DNA from: Mycobacterium paragordonae
GTDB lineage: Bacteria; Actinomycetota; Actinomycetes; Mycobacteriales; Mycobacteriaceae
DNA: 64,000 bases
Direction of reading: 5' to 3'
Assembly: GCF_003614435.1 (NCBI RefSeq)
Contig: NZ_CP025546.1
Location: forward strand, 5,084,001 to 5,148,000
Under the pieces are notes generated by a model. The model was not told the DNA's origin. It was given only the letters and a program-made list of their open reading frames with translations, and made no database searches. Below, piece by piece: positions 35,525 through 45,570 of the stretch (the first letter of the stretch is position 1; every line of letters begins with the position of its first letter). The position numbers and the translations under genes are program-made.

Positions 35525-37266
35525 GCGTCGCGCTTCCGGCTCGGCTTTCCCTTGCCGGCGGGTTTTCGCGGGGCGCGGGAATTTTCCCGGCCGCCCGGAT
35601 GGCTCCGGCCGCCGGCACTGCCGGAGCCCCGGTCCGGCCGCAGGTTGATCAGCACACCCGAAATACGGGTATGTTCAAGCTTTTTCAGCGTTTCCCGGGG
35701 CAGCTTCGCCGGAAGTTCCACCATCGAGAAATCGGGCCCGATCGCGATATGACCGAAATCGCTACGGTGCAAGCCTCCCTCGTTCGCGATGGCGCCGACG
35801 ATCGCGCCCGGGCCGATCCGGTGCCGCTTGCCCACGTCGATCCGGTAGGTCGTGAAAGGCTTTGTTTGCCTTGGCCGTTCGGGGCGCTCGCGACTTTCGT
35901 CCCGTTCCTTGCGCTCTTTGCGCCGCTCCGGCGGCGGATCCGGCGAGAGCAGGAAGGCTTCACCGTCGCGAGATTGCAGCGCCAGCGCTGCGGCGATGTC
36001 AGCCATCGGCACGTCGTGTTCGCGTTCGTAATCCTCCACCAGCCGGCGGAACAGCTCGATGCCTTGGCTGCCGAGGGCGTCGGTGATCGAGTCGGCGAAC
36101 TTGGCTACCCGCTGGGCGTTGACATCCTCCACGGTAGGCAGTTCGGCCTCGACAAGTGTTTGCCGCGTGGCCTTTTCGATCGCCTTGAGCAGGTGGCGCT
36201 CCCGGGGCGACACGAACAGCAACGCACTGCCGGACCGGCCGGCGCGGCCGGTGCGCCCGATGCGGTGCACATAGGACTCGGTGTCATGCGGGATGTCGTA
36301 GTTGAGCACGTGGGAGATGCGCTCCACATCCAGTCCGCGGGCGGCGACGTCGGTGGCCACCAGGATGTCGATGCTTCCGTCCTTGAGTGCCGCGATCGTT
36401 CTCTCCCGCTGCCCTTGCGGGATGTCGCCGTTGATGGCAGCCGCGGAAAAGCCTCGGGCGCGCAGTCTTTCGGCCACCTCTTCGGTGGCCTGCTTGGTGC
36501 GCACGAAGACGATCATCGCTTCGAACGGCTCGACCTCGAGCACCCGCGTCAGCGCATCCATCTTGCGTGGGCCCGCCACCTGGATATAGCGCTGCGAAAT
36601 ATTCTCGGCGGTAGCCGTTTTCGCTTTAGACGTGACTTCCAGCGGATCGTGCAGGTACTTGGTGGTGATCTTGCGAATGGCCGGCGGCATGGTCGCCGAG
36701 AAGAGGGCCACCTGCTTGTATTCCGGCGTTTCGGACAGGATGCGGTCGACCTCTTCGGCGAAGCCCATGGTGAGCATCTCGTCGGCCTCGTCGAGCACCA
36801 GGTAGTCCACCCGGGACAGATCCAGCGTCCCGCGCTCCAGGTGGTCGATGACGCGGCCCGGGGTGCCGACGACGACCTGGGCGCCGCGGCGCAGACCGGC
36901 GAGTTGCACGCCGTAGGAGGCTCCGCCGTAGATCGGCAGGACGGTCAGGTTCCGCAGTGCCCCGTAGCGGCTGAAGGCCTCGGCCACCTGCAGTGCCAGT
37001 TCGCGGGTGGGGGCCAGCACCAGCGCCTGGGTGGCTTTGCTGGTGGTGTCGATCTTGGACAGGATCGGCAGCGCGAAGGCGGCCGTCTTGCCGGTGCCGG
37101 TCTGCGCCAGGCCGACGACGTCGGAACCGGCCATCAGCGCCGGGATCGTGGCCGCCTGAATCCCGGTCGGGGATTCATAGCCGACGGCAGCGATCGCACG
37201 CACCACATCGGGGTGGATCTGCAGGTCGGCGAAGGTTTCGGGGGGAGAATTCTCCGGGAGGTCCAT
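35521..37266 (-). CDS. deaD: DEAD-box RNA helicase DeaD (CsdA)
   Basis: A 581-residue ATP-dependent RNA helicase. Motifs in order: Q motif GYESPTGIQ, Walker A AQTGTGKT, PTRELA, TPGRV, DEAD in VLDEADEML, SAT in FSATMP, ARGLDV and HRIGRTGRAG. After the core a DbpA-type RNA-binding domain follows (RIDVGKRHRIGPGAIVGAIA), then a basic Arg/Lys/Gly tail ending RKRDA. It should act in ribosome assembly, RNA decay and cold adaptation. The start MDLPENSP at 37266 is the first Met of the reading frame. It is coupled to the downstream acyltransferase. Confidence 0.95.
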   Translation of the reverse strand: MDLPENSPPETFADLQIHPDVVRAIAAVGYESPTGIQAATIPALMAGSDVVGLAQTGTGKTAAFALPILSKIDTTSKATQALVLAPTRELALQVAEAFSRYGALRNLTVLPIYGGASYGVQLAGLRRGAQVVVGTPGRVIDHLERGTLDLSRVDYLVLDEADEMLTMGFAEEVDRILSETPEYKQVALFSATMPPAIRKITTKYLHDPLEVTSKAKTATAENISQRYIQVAGPRKMDALTRVLEVEPFEAMIVFVRTKQATEEVAERLRARGFSAAAINGDIPQGQRERTIAALKDGSIDILVATDVAARGLDVERISHVLNYDIPHDTESYVHRIGRTGRAGRSGSALLFVSPRERHLLKAIEKATRQTLVEAELPTVEDVNAQRVAKFADSITDALGSQGIELFRRLVEDYEREHDVPMADIAAALALQSRDGEAFLLSPDPPPERRKERKERDESRERPERPRQTKPFTTYRIDVGKRHRIGPGAIVGAIANEGGLHRSDFGHIAIGPDFSMVELPAKLPRETLKKLEHTRISGVLINLRPDRGSGSAGGRSHPGGRENSRAPRKPAGKGKPSRKRDA

Positions 37267-37329
37267 TTGACATGGGAGTCTAGCCAGTCCCGGTGCCGGA
37301 CACGCGCCCTCGGGTCGGAGCGGCCCCGG

Positions 37330-39483
37330 CTACGTCAGGCCGTGCCGCCCGCGTTTGCCGGTCACTTGCCCGGCGGCGCCGCCGGCACCGCCGGCACCAT
37401 TGGTCGTCCCGTACCCGCCATTGCCGCCGTTGCCGCCGTTGCCGGTCTGACCGGCGTCGCCGCCCTTACCGCCGGCGCCGCCCTGTCCGGTTCCATTCGC
37501 AGCCGCCAGACCACCTGCGCCGCCGTCGCCCGCGTTGCCGTATTGGCCGGCGTTGCCACCGGCGCCACCGTGTCCGCCGTTGACGCCCGGCCCACCGGCA
37601 CCACCGCCGCCACCGAAACCGAACTGGGAGCCGCCGTCACCTCCGGCGCCGCCCGCTCCGCCGGTGCCGCGCGCCGAATATCCGCCGCTTCCGCCGGAGC
37701 CACCACTGCCCAGTGCTCCGGTGGCGTCGCCGCCGGCGCCGCCCGCACCACCCGTCTGGATCCCGCTGCCGCCGGCGCCTCCGTTGCCGCCGGGTGCGAA
37801 CTGCCCGCCGGCCCCGCCGGCACCTCCGGTACCTCCGATGGTGGTTCCGATGCCTCCGGTACCACCGGAACCACCGCCGCCCAACAGCCCGCCGGCCCCG
37901 CCCGCGCCGCCGGCGCCGGCCACCCCCGCCCCGGTGCCCACCCCGCTGGAATTCCCGCCGCTCCCGCCGTTACCGCCCAGACCGAACAGCCCCCCGGCCC
38001 CTCCGGTACCCCCGGCGCCGCCCGGACCCGCGTAGCCGTAGCCGCCGCTGCCGCCGGCCCCGCCGCTACCGAACCAGCCACCCGCTCCTCCGTGACCACC
38101 GGTCTGGCCTGCTCCCCGAGGCCCGATCGCACCGGAGCCGCCCGCGCCACCGGAGCCCATCAGGAGTCCGCCGGCCGCGCCGTCTGCCCCGGTTCCCGGG
38201 GCGGCGTTGACGCCGTTGCCGATAAACGGACGTCCGAACACCAACTCGGCGGGCGCATTGAGCGGAGCCAGCGTCTGCTGTAGCGAGCCGTTGAGAATCA
38301 AGCCCCCCGCGCCGGCGCTGCCGGAGCCCGTCAGGCCCAGGCCGCCGTTGCCGCCGTTGCCGGCCGTGCCGATCATCGAGCCGGCCCCGCCGGTGCCACC
38401 GTGACCGCCGAATCCGGGCGACCCCCCGGCGAACCCGCCTTCGCCGCCCGCGCCGCCGAAGCCGAACGCGGAGCCGGCGTCGCCGCCGCGACCGCCGGCA
38501 CCCCCGTTGAAGTTCCCGTAGCCGCCGACCCCGCCGGTGCCTCCGTCGCCGTACAGCAGGCCCGCGTGGCCGCCGGCACCGCCGGTGCCTCCGGTGGCCC
38601 CGCCTCCCCCGCCGACGCCTCCGGCGCCGCCAAAGCCGAATTGGCCGCTGGCGCTGCCGCCCGCACCGCCGGCCCCGCCAGTGCCGTCGCCGGCCCCGAG
38701 TGCGCTGTTGCTGCCGAAGCCGCCGTTGCCGCCCGTGCCACCCGTGCCGAAATCCCCGGCATTCCCGCCGTTTCCGCCGGCACCGCCGAAGCCGACTCCG
38801 TTGCCCCCCATCCCGCCGGGACCCCCGACGCCGAAGATGCCCCCGGTACCGCCGTCGCCGCCGGCTCCGCCGACGCCGGCGGTGTTGAAGCCGCCCGTCC
38901 CGCCGGCGCCGCCGTTGCCGAACAATCCGGCCGCCCCGCCACTGCCGCCTGCCCCGGACAGGTAGCCCGCTCCACCCGCACCGCCGTTGCCGAATAGCCC
39001 GCCGGCCCCGCCGCGACCGCCGGCGAGGTGGTTGGCGCCACCCGAGCCTCCGGCGCCACCGTTGCCGATCAAAATCCCGCCGGGTGCCCCGTCGGCCCCG
39101 GAGCCCGGCGCGCCGTTGGCGCCGTTGCCGATCAGCGGCCGATTGACCGTCGCCATCGTGGGCGCGTTGATCGCGTCGAGGACGGGCTTCATCGCCGCGA
39201 CATTGACGGCCTCGGCGGTGGCGTACGCGCCGGCGCCGGCTTGCAGTTGCGATACGAGCTGACTGTGGAAGGCCGACACCTGTGTGCTGATCGCCTGATA
39301 GGTCTGTGCGTGCGAGCCGAACAGCGCGGCGAGGGCCGTCGAGACCTCGTCCTGGGCGGCGGTCAACACACTGGTGGTGCGGCCGGCCGCGGCGGCGTTG
39401 GCCGCGGTGATGGTGTCACCTATCCCGCTCAGGTCGCGAGTGGCTGATGTCAGCGCCCCCGGCGCCGCGATGAAAAACGACAT
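37330..39483 (-). CDS. PE_PGRS family protein with an internal second PGRS head
   Basis: A 717-residue protein. PE domain at 1-95 ([20 protein letters not shown]), linker with [20 protein letters not shown] at about 120-145, then PGRS repeats. At about residue 415, in the middle of the repeats, a second linker appears: [20 protein letters not shown] followed by [15 protein letters not shown], then more repeats. So two linker-PGRS units are joined behind one PE domain. The repeats are richer in Phe and Tyr ([15 protein letters not shown]) than in the neighbours. ATG 39483 follows GAAGGGCTGG and gives the canonical PE start. It sits between deaD and lprE, which are adjacent in M. tuberculosis, so it is an insertion relative to that genome. 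Confidence 0.92.
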   Translation of the reverse strand: MSFFIAAPGALTSATRDLSGIGDTITAANAAAAGRTTSVLTAAQDEVSTALAALFGSHAQTYQAISTQVSAFHSQLVSQLQAGAGAYATAEAVNVAAMKPVLDAINAPTMATVNRPLIGNGANGAPGSGADGAPGGILIGNGGAGGSGGANHLAGGRGGAGGLFGNGGAGGAGYLSGAGGSGGAAGLFGNGGAGGTGGFNTAGVGGAGGDGGTGGIFGVGGPGGMGGNGVGFGGAGGNGGNAGDFGTGGTGGNGGFGSNSALGAGDGTGGAGGAGGSASGQFGFGGAGGVGGGGGATGGTGGAGGHAGLLYGDGGTGGVGGYGNFNGGAGGRGGDAGSAFGFGGAGGEGGFAGGSPGFGGHGGTGGAGSMIGTAGNGGNGGLGLTGSGSAGAGGLILNGSLQQTLAPLNAPAELVFGRPFIGNGVNAAPGTGADGAAGGLLMGSGGAGGSGAIGPRGAGQTGGHGGAGGWFGSGGAGGSGGYGYAGPGGAGGTGGAGGLFGLGGNGGSGGNSSGVGTGAGVAGAGGAGGAGGLLGGGGSGGTGGIGTTIGGTGGAGGAGGQFAPGGNGGAGGSGIQTGGAGGAGGDATGALGSGGSGGSGGYSARGTGGAGGAGGDGGSQFGFGGGGGAGGPGVNGGHGGAGGNAGQYGNAGDGGAGGLAAANGTGQGGAGGKGGDAGQTGNGGNGGNGGYGTTNGAGGAGGAAGQVTGKRGRHGLT

Positions 39484-39659
39484 TGACCAGCCCTTCGCTG
39501 CGACGTGCCTGTTCGGATAGTCCGAGCTGGAGTGATATCCGGTTGCGATGAAGGGATCCCCGAGCATTTATGAAATCCCCTAGCCAGGACCGCTGAGTGC
39601 CGGCAACTTGGCAGCTGCCCGGCCATGCCTGCCACAACCGGAAGCGGGCTGACGGTACC

Positions 39660-40244
39660 GTGCCCGGTGTGTTGTCGCTGCCCTGCCGTGCTGCCGCCCT
39701 GGCTGCCGCATGCATCCTGGCGTTAGCCGGATGCGGGTCGGGGGACTCCACGGTCGCCAAGACCCCGCAGGCCACCAAGCCCACGTCGGCGGCCATGACA
39801 GCGGGGCCGGCGAACCCGCCGCCGGGCACGGCGGCCCCACCCAGCACGAGCGAGCCGCCACCGGACCCGTGCGCGGTAAATCTCGGTTCGCCCACCATCG
39901 CCAAAGTGGTCTCGGAGCTGCCCCGGGACCCGCGCAGCCAACAAGCCTGGAACCCAGAACCGTTGGGCGGCAACTACAACGAGTGCGCGCAGCTGTCCGC
40001 GGTGATCATCAAAGCCAACACCAACGGCGACAGCCCGACCACCCGCGCGGTGCTGTTCCACCTGGGCAAGTTCATCCCGCAGGGCGTGCCAGACACCTAC
40101 GGCTTCAATGGGGTGGACGCGGCGCAGAGCACCGGGGACACCGTTGCGCTGACGTATGTCAGCGGGGTGGGTCTGCCCGCCACGGTGAGGTTCCGGTGGA
40201 ACGGCAGCGGCGTGGAGATCATCGGTAATACTTCGGGGCGCTGA
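39660..40244 (+). CDS. lprE: Lipoprotein LprE
   Basis: A 194-residue secreted lipoprotein. The signal peptide (about 1-24) ends in the lipobox LAGC; a Pro/Thr/Ala-rich, low-complexity segment follows (about 35-70), then a conserved domain with PTIAKVVSELPRDPRS, WNPEPLGGNYNECAQLSAVI and DTYGFNGVDAAQS that closely resembles Rv1252c (LprE), which in M. tuberculosis is reported to affect macrophage immune responses. I chose GTG 39660 (VPGVLSLPC) by analogy with LprE; GTG 39669 and ATG 39597 are alternatives. Divergent from the PE_PGRS gene at 39483 across 176 bp. Confidence 0.87.
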   Translation: MPGVLSLPCRAAALAAACILALAGCGSGDSTVAKTPQATKPTSAAMTAGPANPPPGTAAPPSTSEPPPDPCAVNLGSPTIAKVVSELPRDPRSQQAWNPEPLGGNYNECAQLSAVIIKANTNGDSPTTRAVLFHLGKFIPQGVPDTYGFNGVDAAQSTGDTVALTYVSGVGLPATVRFRWNGSGVEIIGNTSGR

Positions 40245-40426
40245 GCGTCAGGACCGTCCAGGAGGCTGCGAGCCGCTGCGGTATCCGACGCCTGTCTCAT
40301 GTGGGTGCGCCGCACAACGAGCTCAACACTCTGTCGTCCCGGTGCCGACCGGAGCATCGGTTATCCAGCCGTGAAGCCCCGGCCCCGCGCCGCCACTGCG
40401 ACCGGGCCGTGGCGTCACTGCCGGTT

Positions 40427-43400
40427 CTACGGGTTATCCGAGCCGTTCGTACCGGTCGCGACCGCGTTGTCCGCGCTGATCGGCCCCGGCGGCAGGTTCT
40501 GGGCATAGACGTCGCCCTCGCTACCGTCGCCGCCGGTGTGGCTGCTACCGCCAAAGCCGCCGTTGCCGCCATTGGCGGTGGCGTTATCCGCATGGGGTTG
40601 GTCGGCAGCCGTCCCAGTGGAGTTAAGCCCGGCCCCGATGTTAGCGTCGGCCCCCTTGCCGCCGACGCTGCCCACACCGTCACCGGTACCGCCGTGGCCA
40701 CCCAAGGCGTGACCGTTTTGAGCAGAGGTGTTCGCGCCCAGTGCGACGATCCGGCTGGATCCAGGGTTGCCCGTTGCGTCGCTGCCGCCGCCCGTACCAC
40801 CATTCAGCCCGTCACCACCGGCACCGCCTTCAGACGTGCCGCTGGCCACAGCGTTGAGCCCGCCGGCGGCGATAGACGACTTGCCGCCGTTGCCACCGTG
40901 ACCACCGCCGGTCGCGTTGCCGCCGGCGCCGCCGGTCGACGTACCGCTGGCCGTCCCGCCGTCGCCGCCTGCTGTTGGGTTATCGAAGAACTGAGTCGTC
41001 TTGCCGCTCTGGATATCAGAGCTCTGGCCGTTACCGCCGACGCTGTTCAGGCCGGTACCCGTACCGCCGGCACCACCGGTGGACTGACCGTACGAGGTGC
41101 CCAGCGCTCCGGCCTCAACCTCACCGAAGCTGCCGTTTCCACCGTGACCGCCGCTGATGCCGGCTCCGCCGTTGCCGCCTGTGGCCACGGCTGGGTGGCC
41201 GACACCGCCGATGGTGCCGCCGGCAGCGCCTGAGGTGCCGTCGACAACCAGGTAGCCGCCGCCACCGGAGCCGCCGAGGCCGGTGGCACCGTCGCCGGAT
41301 CCGCCGTTCCCGCCGATGGCGGTGCCCCCGATCACACTGCCGCCGTGAAGAGCGCCCGTGCTGGGATCGAAGCCGATGACGGCCGACCCGCCGGCGCCAC
41401 CTGCTCCACCGTTGGTACCAGTGCCGCCGTTGCCACCGGTGGCGTGGCTGTCAGTGATGGCGCCGCCCCCGGCCGCGGAGGCAATGCCGTCGCCGGCCGC
41501 GCCGCCGTGGCCGACGCCACCGGCCCCGCCGTTCCCACCGGTGGCGGTGCTGCCTGTGACGGAGCTTCCTGCGCCCGCGGCGGCGATGGTGCCGGCGCCA
41601 CCGCTGACGCCGGCCGCGCCGGCTCCGGTCGCTGTGCCGTCACCGCCTACCCCGCCGATCCCGCCGGTCGCGGTGCTACCGGTAATGGTCCCACCGCCGC
41701 CAGTAACGAAGCTCCCGGCGCCGCCGCCACCACCAGCGCCACCTGCGAAATTGGTCCCGCCGTGCCCACCCTGGCCGCCGGCGCCGCCGACCTGGGTGCT
41801 GTTAGAAACGTTTTGCACGGTGAAGTCGGCGGGTGTGGCGCCGTTGCCGCCGGCACCGCCAGTGCCACCGACGCCACTGCCGCCGACGCCGCCGGTGCCG
41901 CCGTGACCGCCGATACTGCCGATGCCGGTGATGGTCGTGGGGTTAGCTGCCGATTGCAGTTGGACATTGGCATTACCACCGAGACCACCGGCACCACCCT
42001 TCGCGCCATTCGTTCCGTTGATGCCGCCGTCACCGCCGTCGCCACCGATCGCAGTGCTGTTGGAAATATGTGAGCCTGCCGGGTTAACCGCTTGTACCCA
42101 GGCCCGACCGCCTTTGCCGCCGTCACCACCGTTGCCATCGCCCCCAGAGCCGCCCGTCAAGACGTTGTCACCGGTGACGGTCCCCCTGAACGCGCTCAAA
42201 TTGGCGCTATTACCGTCGCCGCCTTTGGCGCCGGCAGCGCTCGCGTTGCCGCCATCACCGCCGGTAACTGTGCCGGAAGCTTCGGCGCCAGTGCCGCCGG
42301 CCAAGATACTTCCACGGTCGCCATTGCCGCCGATTCCGCCGGAGGTGGCGTTACCACCGCTTCCGCCTGTGGCGGTACCGTGTGCGGTCCCACCGCCCCC
42401 GGGAACTTCTGGCCGGGCGCTCTCGATAATGCCATTCAGACCATTACCACCGATGCTGCCGACATCGGTACCCCTACCGCCATTACCACCGGTCGCGCTG
42501 CCGTAGGAGACGCCACCCGCACCGTCAGCCTCGAGTTCACCAAAGCCCGCATTGCCGCCGGTCCCGCCGGCAATGCCAGCTCCACCGTTGCCACCCTTCG
42601 CAATGGCAGCTCCAGCGGCGCCACCGACGGTGCCGCCGGCGGAGTCGACTACCAGGTACCCACCGCCGCCGTTGCCGCCTTTAGCGCCGGCAGTGCCGCC
42701 GTCGCCGCCGACGCCGCCGATTGCTGTGCCAATCGCGGAGCTGCCTGCACCGTTCGCAACGATGGCGGCACCACCGCCGGTGCCACCGTGGCCGCCCGCT
42801 GCAGTGAGGGTGCCACCACCACCGGCGCCGCCGACACCGCCCGTGGCCGTGCCAGACGCAGTGCCGGTGGCTGTGCCCTGGATGATCGCACCGCCACCAC
42901 CGCCACCGCCCCCACCACCAAGGCCGGGCGCGGCCGCGTTGCCGGCGGCGCCCACGCCGCCAGCACCGCCGGCACCTGCCGTTGCGCCGGTGCCGATGGC
43001 CGCTCCGGCGCCGCCCATACCGCCGTCGCCGCCGTCCCCGTGGACAGTCCCCGTCCCGCCAGTGCCGCCGGTGCCGCCGTAGCCGCCGTTACCTTTGCTG
43101 ACAGTCGAGTTGAAGTCGCCTGTAGCGCCAACACCACCCTTGCCGCCCTCACCACCGAAGGTAGTCGCGGAACCGCCGGTTCCAGCCGCGCCGGCATGTC
43201 CGGTGCCGACCGCACCGCCGGTACCGGCAGCTCCACCGGCGCCGCCGGTGGCATAAGCAGTGCCGGCGTTGCCACCATTGCCGCCATGGCCACCGGTGCC
43301 CAAGCTGAGAGCTGAGTTGAAGTCGCCCGTCGCGCCGGTGCCCCCGGTGCCGCCGACCCCGGCGTTACCACCGTTACCACCGTTACCGCCGTCACCGTTT

Positions 43401-44383
43401 GCACCCGAAGCGCCGAACAAGCCGCCGGCGCCGCCGCCGCCACCGCTGCCTCCGTTGCCCGCGGCGCCTCCGATGCCGCCGTTGCCACCGTCGCCGCCAA
43501 CGCCCGAACCAGCGGTGAAACTGCCGGTCAAACCGGTGCCCCCAGTGCCCCCGGTGCCGCCGTTACCCCCGACCCCGCCGACACCGCCCGCACCCCCGGT
43601 GCCAAAGAGCGCGTGCGCGACACCGCCGGCGCCGCCGGTCCCCCCTTGGCCGCCCGTCGCGCCGTTTCCACCAACGGCCCCGACGTTGTTGGTGAGGCCA
43701 ATGCTGCCCATCCCACCGGCACCGCCTACACCACCAGCCCCGCCGTTACCCCAAAGCCAGCCACCGGCACCACCGGCCCCGCCGGTGCCCCCCGTGCCAC
43801 CGTTTGAACCGTTGACCCCGGCATATCCGACACCACCGGCCCCGCCAGTGCCGCCATGGCCGAACAGGAAGGCGGACCCACCGGCCCCACCGGTGCCGCC
43901 GGTGGTAGTGGCCGTGCCGGCCACGCCGGAGCCACCATTACCTCCGTTGCCCCACAGCCAACCGCCGTCGCCGCCCCGTTGGCCAGTGCCTGGGGCACCA
44001 TTGGCGCCGTCACCGATGAGAGGGCGGCCGGTCAAGAGCTGGCTGGGCGCGTTGATCACACCCATTATGTCCTGCTCCAGCGTCTGCAGCGGCGAAGCGG
44101 CAGCAGCATCAGCCGCCCCATACATCAGTCCACCCGAGCTCAAGGTCTGCACGAACTGGTCATGAAACAACGCCATCTGAGAACTGAGTGCTTGATACTC
44201 CTGGCCGAAATTGCCGAATAAGGCAGAAATCGCCGCTGACACCTCATCCTGGGCCGCGACCGCCAGCTGCGTGGTCGAGCTCGCAGCTGCGGCGTTGGCC
44301 GCCTGGATCGACGACCCGAGACCGCTCAAATTTGAAGACGCGGCGGCCAAGGCATCAGGTGCTGCGATCACGTAAGAGGACAT
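40427..44383 (-). CDS. PE_PGRS family protein with atypical C-terminal repeats
   Basis: A 1318-residue protein. PE domain at 1-95 ([20 protein letters not shown]), linker with [18 protein letters not shown], then ordinary Gly-Gly-x repeats to about residue 430. From there the repeats change: Gly-rich turns alternate with short Ser/Thr/Val/Ala stretches such as [20 protein letters not shown] and SSIAAGG, at roughly 35-60 residue spacing. Two long sections (with [11 protein letters not shown](V/L)EA, SYGxxTGG and a SNG-type segment) repeat in the same order, pointing to an internal duplication. It ends in a less Gly-rich tail ([19 protein letters not shown]). ATG 44383 has a GGAG seven bases upstream. 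It borders the AT-rich parA region. Confidence 0.9.
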   Translation of the reverse strand: MSSYVIAAPDALAAASSNLSGLGSSIQAANAAAASSTTQLAVAAQDEVSAAISALFGNFGQEYQALSSQMALFHDQFVQTLSSGGLMYGAADAAAASPLQTLEQDIMGVINAPSQLLTGRPLIGDGANGAPGTGQRGGDGGWLWGNGGNGGSGVAGTATTTGGTGGAGGSAFLFGHGGTGGAGGVGYAGVNGSNGGTGGTGGAGGAGGWLWGNGGAGGVGGAGGMGSIGLTNNVGAVGGNGATGGQGGTGGAGGVAHALFGTGGAGGVGGVGGNGGTGGTGGTGLTGSFTAGSGVGGDGGNGGIGGAAGNGGSGGGGGAGGLFGASGANGDGGNGGNGGNAGVGGTGGTGATGDFNSALSLGTGGHGGNGGNAGTAYATGGAGGAAGTGGAVGTGHAGAAGTGGSATTFGGEGGKGGVGATGDFNSTVSKGNGGYGGTGGTGGTGTVHGDGGDGGMGGAGAAIGTGATAGAGGAGGVGAAGNAAAPGLGGGGGGGGGGAIIQGTATGTASGTATGGVGGAGGGGTLTAAGGHGGTGGGAAIVANGAGSSAIGTAIGGVGGDGGTAGAKGGNGGGGYLVVDSAGGTVGGAAGAAIAKGGNGGAGIAGGTGGNAGFGELEADGAGGVSYGSATGGNGGRGTDVGSIGGNGLNGIIESARPEVPGGGGTAHGTATGGSGGNATSGGIGGNGDRGSILAGGTGAEASGTVTGGDGGNASAAGAKGGDGNSANLSAFRGTVTGDNVLTGGSGGDGNGGDGGKGGRAWVQAVNPAGSHISNSTAIGGDGGDGGINGTNGAKGGAGGLGGNANVQLQSAANPTTITGIGSIGGHGGTGGVGGSGVGGTGGAGGNGATPADFTVQNVSNSTQVGGAGGQGGHGGTNFAGGAGGGGGAGSFVTGGGGTITGSTATGGIGGVGGDGTATGAGAAGVSGGAGTIAAAGAGSSVTGSTATGGNGGAGGVGHGGAAGDGIASAAGGGAITDSHATGGNGGTGTNGGAGGAGGSAVIGFDPSTGALHGGSVIGGTAIGGNGGSGDGATGLGGSGGGGYLVVDGTSGAAGGTIGGVGHPAVATGGNGGAGISGGHGGNGSFGEVEAGALGTSYGQSTGGAGGTGTGLNSVGGNGQSSDIQSGKTTQFFDNPTAGGDGGTASGTSTGGAGGNATGGGHGGNGGKSSIAAGGLNAVASGTSEGGAGGDGLNGGTGGGSDATGNPGSSRIVALGANTSAQNGHALGGHGGTGDGVGSVGGKGADANIGAGLNSTGTAADQPHADNATANGGNGGFGGSSHTGGDGSEGDVYAQNLPPGPISADNAVATGTNGSDNP

Positions 44384-44531
44384 CTGTAACTCCAGTAGCT
44401 ATGCGGTGACACAAACTCTGAGCGGTCTCGCTCGAACGTTTGGAACAATACGCCCGGCGCTTCATTTTGCAGCCATTTTCAGGAATTTATTTTTTGCCAC
44501 TTCTTAACCCACAACTATGCGTTTATAGAAG

Positions 44532-44567
44532 TACATATGCGTATTCATATGGATGTACATATGGCTA
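44532..44567. repeat. Three 12-bp iteron-like repeats
   Basis: Units tacatatgcgta (44532-44543), ttcatatggatg (44544-44555) and tacatatggcta (44556-44567) each contain CATATG at exactly 12-bp spacing (44534, 44546, 44558). Each CATATG is itself palindromic. Such phased short repeats are typical of centromere or operator sites of small DNA-binding proteins. Assignment as a partition site is an inference from the nearby parA cassette. Confidence 0.6.
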
Positions 44568-44759
44568 TGTTTACCGCTGGAGACTATGACTTATTTAACT
44601 GCATCCTGCAACGAATATACTTCGCCACATTAATTTGCTGCTATCGAGACCTTCAGCTCTAGATTTAGCTGTCTGACGCTGTTTTAGATGTTTGGATTGC
44701 ATGGCTTCTAGTTAGCTGAATACCCCTGCCTCCGGTATAGAGATATGTCGTAACAACGA

Positions 44760-44773
44760 TAGTGTCGACACTA
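44760..44773. repeat. 14-bp perfect palindrome
   Basis: TAGTGTCGACACTA is fully self-complementary. It lies in the AT-rich stretch between the PE_PGRS gene and the parA cassette, about 335 bp past the end of the RHH gene. It could be an operator for a dimeric regulator; it is not the chromosomal parS sequence (GTTTCACGTGAAAC). Confidence 0.5.
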
Positions 44774-45108
44774 AGGTTGCAGTCGCGAGTTGAAGGAAAG
44801 CGACCACCGGCACGGGTCCGCAGCGCAGTTTACGGACAGTCGGATGTTGACGCCGGCCAGAGCAGCGACGACTCCATTGCTGACATTTACGGAGGCCGCA
44901 GAATGCCGCAGTTATTGACGTAGACGTTGAATTTCGTGGCGGTTGCTCAGCTTTTCAACCGCCGTATCACGGGTTCAAGCGGATCGAACCGCTGCCCGAC
45001 GCTGGGCGACGACGCTGCGACCGGCCCTTGAGCGCTACCAGTGGTGCAGCCCTTCGGCGCAGGCGCTACCGCTGGGCGCGGACCCGAAAACCGGGCCGGC
45101 TGAAACCA

Positions 45109-45570
45109 CTAATCGAGGTCCGGGCAGTTCTGCAGGACGGCCGTCACAATCAGCGCTTGCAAGCTCGTGTCCTGATCCGCCGCCAACAGCTTGAGGGTCC
45201 GGTGCACAGCCCGGGGCAAGTCGAGCGTGGTCCGCACACCACCGCTCTCGCCGCGGTGCGCCATCGACGCACGCGCCAGTGCTTCGGGGTCTTGGAGCCC
45301 GGCGCTGATAGCGGCCCGAATCAGGTCACCCATGGTGGTGTCCAATTCCAGCGCACGCCGCTTAAGGGAACTACGCGTCGTCGGGAGCAGGTGCAGCGTT
45401 GTGCGCATCGCCTCGTAAGCCATTTGCGACGGCGGCGGTAGCGGAGTGCTCCGAACGGCATCTTCGTAACCTTGGAACGCACTCGCGGCCCGGACTCTCG
45501 CCGCGGCCCCAGTGGGCCGGCGGATGACCGCATTCCGCACCGCACTGGCTGTCGAAAGCTCTTCCGTCAT
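45109..45570 (-). CDS. Small protein with two RHH-like segments, partner of ParA
   Basis: A 153-residue protein. The N-terminal 50 residues are Ala/Arg-rich and probably disordered. Two segments follow the ribbon-helix-helix pattern of a strand plus two helices: residues 55-92 (MRTTLHLLP, then SLKRRALELDTTMGDLIRAA) and 112-147 (VRTTLDLPRAVHRTLKLLAA, then DQDTSLQALIVTAVL). Its ATG overlaps the ParA stop (ATGA, 45567-45570), the usual coupling of a ParA ATPase with its centromere-binding protein. I infer a ParG/omega-type DNA-binding role; it may also repress its own operon. A two-RHH single chain would be unusual. I know no named homologue. Confidence 0.75.
   Translation of the reverse strand: MTEELSTASAVRNAVIRRPTGAAARVRAASAFQGYEDAVRSTPLPPPSQMAYEAMRTTLHLLPTTRSSLKRRALELDTTMGDLIRAAISAGLQDPEALARASMAHRGESGGVRTTLDLPRAVHRTLKLLAADQDTSLQALIVTAVLQNCPDLD

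Larger units (their letters stand above)
44384..45108. other. AT-rich non-coding region next to parA cassette
   Basis: No convincing gene in 725 bp. About 44450-44760 is clearly more AT-rich than the rest of the window and holds short T and A runs, three CATATG-centred 12-bp repeats and a 14-bp palindrome, annotated separately. The first 100 bp must contain the promoter of the PE_PGRS gene at 44383; I cannot place it. The part from 44800 to 45108 returns to high GC. Confidence 0.6.

Noticed and set aside
44760..44773. Chromosomal parS or LexA box
   Set aside because: TAGTGTCGACACTA matches neither GTTTCACGTGAAAC nor the mycobacterial SOS box TCGAAC-N4-GTTCGA.
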